Below are positions 1 through 6,953 of a DNA stretch of 64,000 nucleotides, piece by piece (position 1 is the first letter of the stretch; each line of letters starts with the position of its first letter). The notes under the pieces were generated by a model, which did no database searches, was not told the origin of the DNA, and saw only the letters and a program-made list of their open reading frames with translations. The position numbers and the translations under genes are program-made. This DNA comes from Capnocytophaga felis. GTDB lineage: Bacteria; Bacteroidota; Bacteroidia; Flavobacteriales; Flavobacteriaceae. Location: NCBI RefSeq assembly GCF_009684755.1, contig NZ_BLBC01000005.1, positions 310,001-374,000 of the forward strand, written 5' to 3'.

Positions 1-1329
1 ATTTTTTTCCCGAACGGGTTTATAACCTGTTCGAGGCAAAAGGTACGAACAAAGCAAAATATATCTTTCGGGGTCGTGTTCTTTCAAATACAAAAAAGTT
101 GCCGTCCGGATGTACTTCGCCCCCTCATTTTCGTGGGTCAATTCAACCCCCGTAACAGGACAAGTTTTTTTCACTTTTTCAACCCCGTTTTTTGGCAAAT
201 TTTCTACCTCGTTTTTTTTGCTTTCTTTGTCCTCAAAAATCAATGTTTTTTTATCCCTTTTTTCTTCATCTTCCAAACTCATTTTTTCAGAACTTAAAAC
301 TTCCATTTTTTCAAGGTCTAAATTTTCGATGTTACAATCTTCCCGTTTACTTAAAGGGTAATTTTGTAACATAACCCCATTTTTGTTTGTATTTTCAGGG
401 TCGGTAATTTTGTAACATTTCGGAGTGATTTTATTGTTAAAAATCGCCTCTTTTTCGTGGTGCATTTTTCGTATAATTTGCCCCTTTTGATTGTCCGAAA
501 AAGTCGTGTTTAATTCCTCTAAAAACTCCTTTGCTCGTTGTACTTGTACACGGGTCATTTTTTGCCAAAATGCGGGGTTTCGCAGTTCGTTTAATCGTAT
601 CAAATCTTTTTCCGTAAGTTCGTTTGCCCGCAGTGAATTATCAATATTAACCACTTTTTCAAATTCCGATGTAAGTACTTCAAAGGCTTTTTCCAGGTTG
701 TCAGTGCTGAGGTCTGCCAGTGTGTGTATGGGTACTCCTGCGTTATGCAGTTTTTGCATTTTTATTACTTTAACCTCAACCCTTACCACTTCATCATATA
801 ACCCATACTGTTTGCCTTTGTTGTATAGTTTCAAATAGTATTGACTATATCCGAACTCGAAGTAATTGCGTCCGTGTTTGATAGTTGGGGCAAAGTTATT
901 GCGGTGTGCTTGAATGCCTTGCAAAAAATCAAAAGCACTAAACGGAATAACATTGTTTAGTCCTATTTCAATATTTTGAAGCACGCAACCGCCCGCCTGG
1001 ACATTCAATAACTTGCAAAGGTGTTTAATAACATTCTCTACTTCCGAAAGTGTAAAACGGTCTCCGTTGAAGCCGTTGTACTTTGCCGTCCACTCAGGAC
1101 GTGTATTTCCGATAAGTTCGTTATGTAGTTTATGAATACTACCTTTGAGGATAAAACCCCCATTATAGGGCTTTAATCGCATATTGTGGTATTTGTACAC
1201 TTCTTTCACTACTTCGCCCGTATATGGGTCGGTTTCCTGCTCCACGTATAGGAATGCTCCACTTGTCAAAATCCGATGCAGTTTGTCGTTATCGGGGTAT
1301 GATACGGATATTTTTATAAAATCTACCAT
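1..1329 (-). CDS. Replication-initiator-like protein of integrative element (partial)
   Basis: Open reading frame of 443 codons, starting with ATG at 1329 and running without a stop off the left window edge, so the C-terminus is missing. I read it directly on the reverse strand. Residues 121-126 (EIGLNN) and 166-187, containing YNKGKQY and RVEVKV, are arranged like the central strands and the Y-x-K / R-x-E motifs of rolling-circle initiators (Rep_trans and filamentous-phage CRI/gene II-like proteins common in Bacteroidetes elements). The rest, about 230-443, is charged and low-complexity and includes a CPVTGVEL stretch. It is the distal gene of the element's minus-strand array. Family assignment is by motif resemblance only; the call could also be an element-specific protein of unknown role. 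Confidence 0.5.
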   Translation of the reverse strand, partial: MVDFIKISVSYPDNDKLHRILTSGAFLYVEQETDPYTGEVVKEVYKYHNMRLKPYNGGFILKGSIHKLHNELIGNTRPEWTAKYNGFNGDRFTLSEVENVIKHLCKLLNVQAGGCVLQNIEIGLNNVIPFSAFDFLQGIQAHRNNFAPTIKHGRNYFEFGYSQYYLKLYNKGKQYGLYDEVVRVEVKVIKMQKLHNAGVPIHTLADLSTDNLEKAFEVLTSEFEKVVNIDNSLRANELTEKDLIRLNELRNPAFWQKMTRVQVQRAKEFLEELNTTFSDNQKGQIIRKMHHEKEAIFNNKITPKCYKITDPENTNKNGVMLQNYPLSKREDCNIENLDLEKMEVLSSEKMSLEDEEKRDKKTLIFEDKESKKNEVENLPKNGVEKVKKTCPVTGVELTHENEGAKYIRTATFLYLKEHDPERYILLCSYLLPRTGYKPVREKN

Positions 1330-1352
1330 ATTTTCAAGGTTTTAACTTTAAA

Positions 1353-1811
1353 CTACTGCAAACCGAAGTATCTTTTTATTTCGACTGAAATCATAGCAAT
1401 TGCTAACGTTACGTCCATCGGGTAATAATTCGGATACTCTACTATTGCTAATTTGGTGCGGTCGGTATTGAATACAAAAAATAACAACGTATGTTTTTTG
1501 TAACGTCCGTAATGGTCTTTGCTCGATATATCCCCGTAATATATTTGCGGGTGTGCGGTTCTGAAAAGCCCCGTCAGTACTTCGCCCCATTTGGCACGTG
1601 TGCCGTCGGGTTTGCGGGGTGCGGGTTTGTACCAAAAGGCAACATTTTCCGACTTGTTGAAATTTCGTTGTACGGATATATTAGCAAAGTCCAAAATGTA
1701 CCGACTATTTGCGGTTTGGTGTATCTTTTCAAAGTGCGTTACTTCTTTGTACTTGTCTGATGTTTCGATTTTGGCAAACTGATGTATGTTTGCTCCGTTT
1801 AATGTTTCCAT
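1353..1811 (-). CDS. Hypothetical protein of the integrative element
   Basis: 152 residues, ATG start at 1811, ending 23 bases before the replication-like gene, so probably co-transcribed with it. No signal peptide or membrane segment. The sequence is rich in aromatic residues (WYKP, IYYGD, HYGRYKKH, LLFFVF) and looks like a compact folded domain rather than disordered sequence. I do not recognise a family. Its position directly before the initiator-like gene suggests a replication or transfer accessory role, but that is inference from location alone. Confidence 0.6.
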   Translation of the reverse strand: METLNGANIHQFAKIETSDKYKEVTHFEKIHQTANSRYILDFANISVQRNFNKSENVAFWYKPAPRKPDGTRAKWGEVLTGLFRTAHPQIYYGDISSKDHYGRYKKHTLLFFVFNTDRTKLAIVEYPNYYPMDVTLAIAMISVEIKRYFGLQ

Positions 1812-1954
1812 ATTGATATGTTTTTAATGTTTACTATTTGAGGTTCAACGTTTAAGGTTTGAAACTTTAAACTTTATACTTTTTTCCGTATCTTTGCCAC
1901 GTTCGTACGCACAAAAACTTTTCTAAAACACTTGGGGGCTTTTGCCCTCTTTTT

Positions 1955-2653
1955 TTATGTTTTGCTGTATCCCCCAATAACTTTTAATAACTGACTTTCG
2001 GAGGTTATCAATTTTTGTTCAATGGCTTGCGTTACAAACTTTTCAATATCTGAAATTCGTTGTAGTTGCGTGCGGGTTGCGGTGTCTCTTATGCCTTTTT
2101 CGTGCCGTCCGAATACGTTATTATTGATTTCACGGCTGTATAAAGCATAATTAGGCTCATTGATAATCGTTGCAATGGCTCTATTCATCGGGGCAAATTC
2201 CGACCCCGCCAATATGCGGTTAAAAATAAGGCTGTCGGTTAGCCAAATTACCACCTTTGCATAAATCAAAGGGTTTAATTCCATTGCTAAAAGCACCCAT
2301 ATATAAGGGTCGGCGTAGGTAGATTTGTTTTCGCCCCGCCCTGTGGTTTTCCAAACTCCTAAACCTTTCAATGTTTTTATAACACCCTATTTTTCAATGA
2401 ATTGCATAAAACTGATTATATTCATTTTTATGACACCTCTCTCATTTAAAAGATGATATACCCTTTCTTGAAAAGGTTTGGTTTTTACTATATCTTCTAC
2501 CTGTCTATTAGACCACCCGTACTCAAATCTTGCAGTTTGATAGGCTTTCATCAGGTCGGTAACGGATAGGCTTTGTCCGTTCTTTGTATTTTGCTTGATA
2601 ATCACGCCGAATAAATTGCGGTCGGCACTTTTCATTACTACGTTTGTTTTCAT
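1955..2653 (-). pseudogene. KilA-N-type protein gene split by one in-frame amber codon
   Basis: Two open frames, 2653-2390 (88 residues, ATG start) and 2386-1955, lie in the same reading frame, separated only by a TAG at 2389-2387. Read through, the product is about 231 residues. The part just after the stop (VIKTLKGLGVWKT, then ENKSTYADPYIWVLLAMELN and VVIWLTDSLI) matches the KilA-N pattern of a Tyr/Trp-rich core followed by a W-x-T/D helix, and the upstream half (MKSADRNLFGVIIKQ) is the N-terminal part usual in Bacteroidetes KilA-N proteins. There is no ATG at the head of the second half; only a TTG codon (2371) could restart it. KilA-N domains are DNA-binding modules of phage and mobile-element regulators. 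Most likely a recent nonsense mutation, otherwise readthrough or a sequencing error. Confidence 0.7.
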
Positions 2654-2659
2654 AATTCA

Positions 2660-2938
2660 TTAGTTTTTGAGTTCAATAACGGCGTTTTCTACCTCGTGGC
2701 GTTTGTAATATACCCGCCCGCCAATTCCGTATGATTTTAGTATGCCTTTGCGTGTCCAATTGTTCAGGGTGGTAAGGTTCACGCCTAACAAGTTAGCCAC
2801 TTCACGGCGGGTTAAATACTCCGTTGGGGCTTTGGGCTGAAAATGTTTTTTGAGTTCGTTGATTTGAGTTTGTACCACTTCTGAAAATTGTTCTTTGAGT
2901 TCTTGCGGTGTGATTTGAATAAATTGTATTGCTTCCAT
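2660..2938 (-). CDS. Excisionase/MerR-like helix-turn-helix protein
   Basis: 92 residues from ATG at 2938. Residues about 41-67 (YLTRREVANLLGV, then LNNWTRKGIL) form a winged HTH of the HTH_17/excisionase type, followed by a wing (GGRVYYKRHEV). The N-terminal 35 residues are predicted helical and may serve for dimerisation. Such proteins accompany Bacteroidetes integrases and act as excision directionality factors or element regulators. The stop is 6 bases before the KilA-N gene, so the two share a transcript. A perfect 15-base palindrome lies 45 bases upstream of the start and is the obvious candidate for its own operator. The DNA-binding fold is well supported; excisionase function is inference. 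Confidence 0.75.
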   Translation of the reverse strand: MEAIQFIQITPQELKEQFSEVVQTQINELKKHFQPKAPTEYLTRREVANLLGVNLTTLNNWTRKGILKSYGIGGRVYYKRHEVENAVIELKN

Positions 2939-2971
2939 AAAAAAATTATTTGTTTATGGTGCAAATAGAAA

Positions 2972-2997
2972 TTAGGTAAAAATTAGGTAGTACCTAA
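2972..2997. promoter_or_regulatory. Candidate operator: palindrome plus spaced half-site
   Basis: TTAGGTA-G-TACCTAA at 2983-2997 is a perfect 15-base palindrome. A further direct copy of the half-site TTAGGTA starts at 2972, exactly 11 bases (one helical turn) before the palindrome's first half. It lies just upstream of the HTH gene starting at 2938. A dimeric repressor or activator site is the simplest reading, possibly for the adjacent HTH or KilA-N protein. Confidence 0.45.
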
Positions 2998-3088
2998 AAA
3001 AGTGAATAACGAATAAAACGGATACAAAAAAGACTTCCAAAAGTTGGGTACTTCTGAAAGTCTTATGCAGTAAAGTTTTGATAATAAG

Positions 3089-3985
3089 TTATTTTTTAAC
3101 CTCGTAGCCTATTGAAATTAACTTTTGTTGGACTTTTTGAACAAGCCCTTTATTTTCATAAGGGTTGTTTCGTTGCCCTGCGTTTGGGCTAAACATTGGG
3201 TTTAAATATGATTGTAACGTTTTTTGTTTAATTCCCAAAATACCACTTAACGCCGTTGCCATTGCGTTGGTTGAGGTATTAAACGGGGCTTTGCTTTTCA
3301 AAAAGTCAATAACCCCCAATTCATTAAGTAAAATTAGTTTTTCTTTGGGTTCGGTATCTTCCGAAAAGTCAGGCTGCAGTTCGGAATTATTCGTTTGCTC
3401 CGTAAAATTAGGGAGTAATTGATGTTCAGGAACAACGGGGGCAGGTTGCGGTTCAAAATTCGTTTTAACTGATATTAGTTTTTCTAATAGATTATAATAA
3501 TTAATTTCAAAAATTTCATTACCTATGAATTTTACCTCACTCATAGTACGAATTTTGCACTCCAATTCTGTTAAATCAAATCTTTCCCCATACTTGTCAC
3601 TTATATCTCCTGAAACCACTGATACTACACTTGCTATTCCTTGATTTTCTATATCCGCCGCCTTTTGAATGTATGTGTAAAAATCTTTAACTTCTGTTTG
3701 ACTACCATAATAAAAATCTTCTTTTTCAGGGTCGAAATCCTCGATGGCAATAGGAATGGCAAAATCATTGCAATACATTGTAATTTCTTGATTTTTACAT
3801 TTTTTCAATTCTTCAAAAAAATAGTATATAAAATATTCCTGCATTATGCGAATTTCATCTTTCAAACTTTGAATAAGGTCTATTACCATTTCTTGGTCAT
3901 AGTTGTTTGTATATTCTTTTGCTATTTTCGTTATTTCATATGCAGTCAAAATGTATTCTGTATTCAACTTATTGAAAATTTCCAT
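3089..3985 (-). CDS. Hypothetical protein of the integrative element
   Basis: 298 residues from ATG at 3985. The N-terminal two thirds are acidic and helical with no recognised motif. A Pro/Glu-rich linker (about 187-220) leads to a distinct C-terminal domain (about 221-298) beginning LILLNELGVIDFLKSK and containing GIKQKTLQSYLNP. I recall similar C-terminal domains in proteins next to Bacteroidetes integrases, but cannot name a family. No signal peptide or membrane segment. It is separated from the downstream HTH gene by 150 bases holding the palindromic operator, and from fic by 209 bases, so it may be its own transcription unit. Confidence 0.6.
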   Translation of the reverse strand: MEIFNKLNTEYILTAYEITKIAKEYTNNYDQEMVIDLIQSLKDEIRIMQEYFIYYFFEELKKCKNQEITMYCNDFAIPIAIEDFDPEKEDFYYGSQTEVKDFYTYIQKAADIENQGIASVVSVVSGDISDKYGERFDLTELECKIRTMSEVKFIGNEIFEINYYNLLEKLISVKTNFEPQPAPVVPEHQLLPNFTEQTNNSELQPDFSEDTEPKEKLILLNELGVIDFLKSKAPFNTSTNAMATALSGILGIKQKTLQSYLNPMFSPNAGQRNNPYENKGLVQKVQQKLISIGYEVKK

Positions 3986-4079
3986 ACCTCAACTTTTCTA
4001 AAACATTATTATTTTCAAAGGGTTTACTCTTAACTTATTGGTTTTCACGTCCTATGTTTACCATAGGGCGGGTTTTTAA

Positions 4080-4190
4080 GGGGTTTCCGTAACAGAAACC
4101 CCGTTAATGTTGCATTTATGTAGTCATTTACTCTTTCATTTATACGAAATGCCGTTTTTGTATAAACATGGTTACGCAATGGTTACGCAA
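4080..4190. repeat. Hairpin and tandem 11-base repeat between fic and the unknown gene
   Basis: Two structures lie in this short gap. GGGGTTTC at 4080-4087 pairs with GAAACCCC at 4095-4102 around a 7-base loop, without a T-run on either side, so it is not a clear terminator. At about 4168-4190 the 11-mer ATGGTTACGCA occurs twice in tandem directly downstream of fic. A protein-binding or recombination role is possible but untested. Confidence 0.35.
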
Positions 4191-4194
4191 TACC

Positions 4195-4932
4195 TCAACC
4201 CTCAACAATCTTTATAATACGTTCGATGGTTTGCCTTACGTTATCCGCAATCAGGTCAATAAAGGGGCGTTTGTCGTTCTCTACTTGGGCGGTTTCCAAA
4301 GCACTGTAATACTTCAAACGGCTTTCCGTGTCGCCTTTGAGTATCGCAATAGGATAACCCGACCGCAACAGTATCAAATTCATTAAAAGCCTCGAAGTGC
4401 GTCCGTTGCCGTCAATAAATGGGTGTATGGTTACTAATCGTTCGTGCATTTCGGAGGCTAACTCGATAGGGTGTAAAGTGTCTTTGTTGAGGTCGTACCA
4501 CTGCATAAGTTTTTCCATTTCCAACGGCACGGCAAAGGGTTGCGGGGGTACGTGCTTTGCTCCTGAAATCAATACGAGTACACTTCTATAACGTCCTGCG
4601 TTGCGGTCGTTTATGCCTTTCAAAATAAGGGCGTGTATTTCCGTTATCAGGCGTTCGGTTATCGGTTCGTTACCCTTTGCAATATCTTTGATAAATGCTA
4701 TTGCGTGGGTGTGGTTTATTGCTTCTAAATGTTCGTTTAGGGTTTTGCCTCCAACGGTCAAACCTTTTTCAATGACAAGGGCGGTTTCCTGGAGGGTTAA
4801 AGTGTTACCTTCAATCTTATTGCTTTCGTAAGTATATTCTATTTCAAGGGCTTTTACAACTTTTTCACTTTGTAAGGCTCGCAACTCATTAAGGCGGTTT
4901 TTAAGGTTGTCTATTTCGATATATTTACTCAT
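4195..4932 (-). CDS. Fic-domain protein (probable AMPylase)
   Basis: 245 residues from ATG at 4932. The Fic active-site motif HPFIDGNGRTSR is intact at 170-181: the His base, the acidic metal ligand and the GNGR phosphate-binding loop are all present. The N-terminal SNKIEGN at 37-43 fits the (S/T)xxxE(G/N) auto-inhibitory motif of class II Fic proteins, which obstructs ATP binding until displaced. Fic enzymes transfer AMP or other phospho-groups to target hydroxyls. The gene starts 2 bases after the integrase stop, so the two are co-transcribed. No separate antitoxin is visible, consistent with intramolecular inhibition. Possible roles are element maintenance or host modulation; the target cannot be inferred. 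Confidence 0.88.
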   Translation of the reverse strand: MSKYIEIDNLKNRLNELRALQSEKVVKALEIEYTYESNKIEGNTLTLQETALVIEKGLTVGGKTLNEHLEAINHTHAIAFIKDIAKGNEPITERLITEIHALILKGINDRNAGRYRSVLVLISGAKHVPPQPFAVPLEMEKLMQWYDLNKDTLHPIELASEMHERLVTIHPFIDGNGRTSRLLMNLILLRSGYPIAILKGDTESRLKYYSALETAQVENDKRPFIDLIADNVRQTIERIIKIVEG

Positions 4933-4934
4933 AA

Positions 4935-6296
4935 CTATTTAATATTTAATTTATTCAGTTCTTGTATTAGTTCGGGTTTGGAGGTTAGGAAATCGACCAT
5001 TTGGAGGGCGGTTTCGGCTTCGTTCTTTCCGATGTATTTTAGTAGCATTGCTTCGGTAGAATGCCCCGTAATGTTCTTAATTATCGTAGTGGGTAACTTT
5101 CCGTATAGGTTGGTAGCAAACGACCGCCTACATACGTGCGAGGTTATAAACTCGTATTTTGGTAGGGTTACTTTTACGGTTCGTTTGTTGCCTTTGTCTT
5201 CATAATTCCCTTTATCGTCTTTCTCTATTGGGTTTCCGTTCCGGTCAATCAGTACCGACCTTGTGTGTGTCGTTGGAGTATTGATGCCCGCCAACTTGCA
5301 TACTTCTTTGATATATTCGTTAAGCCGTTGAATGCTTACGGGGTGTGGCATTCCTGTTTTTTTGATTTCCAATATTTCGGAATTAAGCCCCTCAATGATT
5401 GGTACAATGACTATTTTACCCGTCTTTTGTTGTCGTATGGTAACGGCGGGCGTGCCGTTGTCCAAATAAGCATAGTCGGAATGGTCTATTTTTAAAAGGT
5501 CGTTTCCTCGTTGCCCTAAGTGGCAACCCAATAACAACCACTTGCGGGCGTTGTGAAGTTGCAAACTTGTTATTTTACAGTCTCTTATCTGTTGAAGTTC
5601 CTGAGGGTTGAGGTATATGGGTAATTCTTTTTCGGGCGTGCCTTTGGCTAACTTCGGAAGTTGCGGGCTTGTCTCAATACCTAATGTTTTTGCCTCGTTG
5701 CAAACGGCTTTGAGGTTGTCCATTAGTTTGAGTGCGTAACTATCTTTATGCTGTCTATCATTCATTAACCAATCCAAAAAAAGGCGTTCAAACTTTAAAT
5801 CAATATCCTTTGCCTTGTAATGCTTTCGGGTTTTGGTTTGATAGGTTGTAAAAATGGTTTTTAATGTTTGATATGATTTAACCCTACTTTGTGAAAGTCC
5901 CAACGTACCCCGCCCGTTTTTGCGTGTGGGTGCAGTTTGTATGATGTAGTCGATAAGGTCAAGGATAAATGCACTTTGCCCGTTGTTAGGGTCGTCTATT
6001 CGTTTAAAAAAAATATCTATTTGCGTTTGTAACCAATCGGCGTTAATCGGGTCGCCTTGTTGCTGGGCTTGGTTTAGACTGTTTTCAATGAATAGTTTTA
6101 AAGTGCTGAGGTCGGTTGCGAGGTTTTTATTTTCGGGGCTTGTGGGTTTGGGTTCTTTCTTTTTGGCACTCCATTGGTCGGGGTTAATAAGAAATCCCGT
6201 TTTTTTGATGTAGTCTTTTCCACGTTGAACACTCAAACGTACGTATATGGTTGCAGGGTTGGTCTTACTTTTGACCAAAAATGTAACGGACGGCAT
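4935..6296 (-). CDS. Tyrosine recombinase (integrase)
   Basis: 453 residues, ATG at 6296. Residues 1-45 form the Bacteroidetes arm-type DNA-binding domain, 105-215 the SAM-like core-binding domain and 225-440 the catalytic domain. Catalytic residues are visible: R263 (GQRGND), K291, H387-x-x-R390, H412 (GHS) and nucleophile Y421. Full length and apparently intact. As the first gene of the array, with its own promoter about 25 bases upstream and the putative attachment region 200 bases away, it should integrate and excise the element. Fic follows immediately. Confidence 0.92.
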   Translation of the reverse strand: MPSVTFLVKSKTNPATIYVRLSVQRGKDYIKKTGFLINPDQWSAKKKEPKPTSPENKNLATDLSTLKLFIENSLNQAQQQGDPINADWLQTQIDIFFKRIDDPNNGQSAFILDLIDYIIQTAPTRKNGRGTLGLSQSRVKSYQTLKTIFTTYQTKTRKHYKAKDIDLKFERLFLDWLMNDRQHKDSYALKLMDNLKAVCNEAKTLGIETSPQLPKLAKGTPEKELPIYLNPQELQQIRDCKITSLQLHNARKWLLLGCHLGQRGNDLLKIDHSDYAYLDNGTPAVTIRQQKTGKIVIVPIIEGLNSEILEIKKTGMPHPVSIQRLNEYIKEVCKLAGINTPTTHTRSVLIDRNGNPIEKDDKGNYEDKGNKRTVKVTLPKYEFITSHVCRRSFATNLYGKLPTTIIKNITGHSTEAMLLKYIGKNEAETALQMVDFLTSKPELIQELNKLNIK

Positions 6297-6319
6297 AATA
6301 TTACTTTTCTAAAACGATA

Positions 6320-6350
6320 CAAAAGTAATAGTTCCTATTGAACTTGTCAA
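6320..6350 (-). promoter_or_regulatory. Promoter of the integrase gene
   Basis: On the minus strand, TTG at 6350-6348 is followed after 20 bases by TACTTTTG at 6327-6320, matching the Bacteroidetes -33 TTTG / -7 TAnnTTTG pattern. It lies about 25 bases before the integrase ATG, giving a very short leader. Confidence 0.55.
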
Positions 6351-6363
6351 GTTCTCAAAAATC

Positions 6364-6430
6364 TTTCCCAACATTTTCCCAACATTTTTTGTTTTTCTTT
6401 CAACTCTATTGTATTATTTTGTATTATTTG
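6364..6430. repeat. Direct repeats next to the integrase promoter (possible arm sites)
   Basis: TTTCCCAACATTTT starts at 6364 and again at 6375 (period 11). GTATTATTT occurs at 6411 and 6421 (period 10). Short direct repeats at helical spacing between an integrase gene and the element end are typical of arm-type binding sites, but no binding is shown. Confidence 0.35.
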
Positions 6431-6521
6431 TAACAATTCATTTCAGCACAACAAATTGAATTACAGAATAATAATACTGATTTTAAAGAGAATACGAAAA
6501 AGGTCAAAATATGGGTGTCTT

Positions 6522-6537
6522 GTCCCGCTCCGAGTAC
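6522..6537 (+). other. Possible attachment site: tRNA 3'-end-like remnant
   Basis: GTCCCGCTCCGAGTAC reads like the 3' half of a T-stem (CCCGC) followed by an acceptor strand (TCCGAGT) and a discriminator A, with an intrinsic terminator three bases later. No D-arm or anticodon arm precedes it, and the bases before it (ATGGGTGTCTT) do not make a T-loop, so this is not a tRNA gene. Elements of this type commonly leave such a duplicated tRNA end at one junction. The tRNA identity is not recognised. Confidence 0.35.
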
Positions 6538-6540
6538 GTC

Positions 6541-6583
6541 AAAAAATCGTAATACTTTTATAATGAAAGTGTTGCGATTTTTT
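6541..6583 (+). terminator. Intrinsic terminator downstream of the putative att site
   Basis: An 18-base-pair stem (6541-6558 with 6566-6583, two G-U pairs) with a 7-base loop ends in a T-run. No plus-strand gene precedes it in the window, so it probably terminated the gene into whose 3' end the element inserted. Confidence 0.7.
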
Positions 6584-6738
6584 TATTTTTAAACCACTTA
6601 TAATCAATAACTTTATTAAATTATTTTTCTCATTAGGAAATTCTAAAAAGATACTAATCGCTTTCCATTATTTTTCAAAAGTTTCAAAAAAGATAAACGC
6701 AAAAAATCAATTCTTTTCAAAATTTATTTTCAACAATA

Positions 6739-6769
6739 TTTGGAGTTTTAATATATTTTATTACTTTTG
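6739..6769 (+). promoter_or_regulatory. Promoter of the ilv operon
   Basis: TTTG at 6739-6742, 19-base spacer, TACTTTTG at 6762-6769: an exact fit to the Bacteroidetes -33/-7 consensus. Transcription would begin near 6775, about 15 bases before the leader-peptide ATG. Confidence 0.7.
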
Positions 6770-6789
6770 TCACTCAGAAAATTCAAAAA

Positions 6790-6849
6790 ATGACAAGAAT
6801 ATTTTTTTACAATATTATTAGCCTTATTATTATCAATAGTACCTATTGA
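6790..6849 (+). CDS. Isoleucine-rich leader peptide of the ilv operon
   Basis: A 19-codon frame, ATG at 6790 to TGA at 6847-6849, reading MTRIFFYNIISLIIINSTY. Six of 19 residues are Ile (positions 4, 9, 10, 13, 14, 15), with one Leu. It lies between a consensus promoter and a strong terminator just ahead of ilvD, exactly where an amino-acid-sensing leader peptide is expected. Ribosome stalling on the Ile cluster (codons 9-15) would leave the segment from 6848 onward free to form an antiterminator. The frame is too short for routine gene calling. I see no Shine-Dalgarno, normal for this phylum. Peptide role is inference from codon content and arrangement. Confidence 0.75.
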   Translation: MTRIFFYNIISLIIINSTY

Positions 6850-6917
6850 TGCGAGGCTTTATATCTGTAAATGAAATAAAAAAACCTGCATCAAATAAAC
6901 CGATGCAGGTTTTTTTA
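6848..6917 (+). promoter_or_regulatory. ilv attenuator: antiterminator segment plus intrinsic terminator
   Basis: Terminator: CCTGCATC (6885-6892) pairs with GATGCAGG (6902-6909), extended by seven A-T pairs into a T-run at 6910-6916. Competing segment: GATGCGAGG at 6848-6856, beginning inside the leader stop codon, can pair with the same CCTGCATC with one bulged base, with TTT/AAA extension. A ribosome reaching the leader stop would cover 6848-6856 and let the terminator form; a ribosome stalled at the Ile codons would free it for the antiterminator. ilvD starts at 6954. Confidence 0.72.
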
Positions 6918-6953
6918 TTTTTAAAAATTTGATTTAGAAATCATCATTAAAAT

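Noticed and set aside
6500-6540. A complete tRNA gene near the element end
   Set aside because: Only the 3' end resembles a tRNA; no D-arm, anticodon arm or T-loop precedes it.
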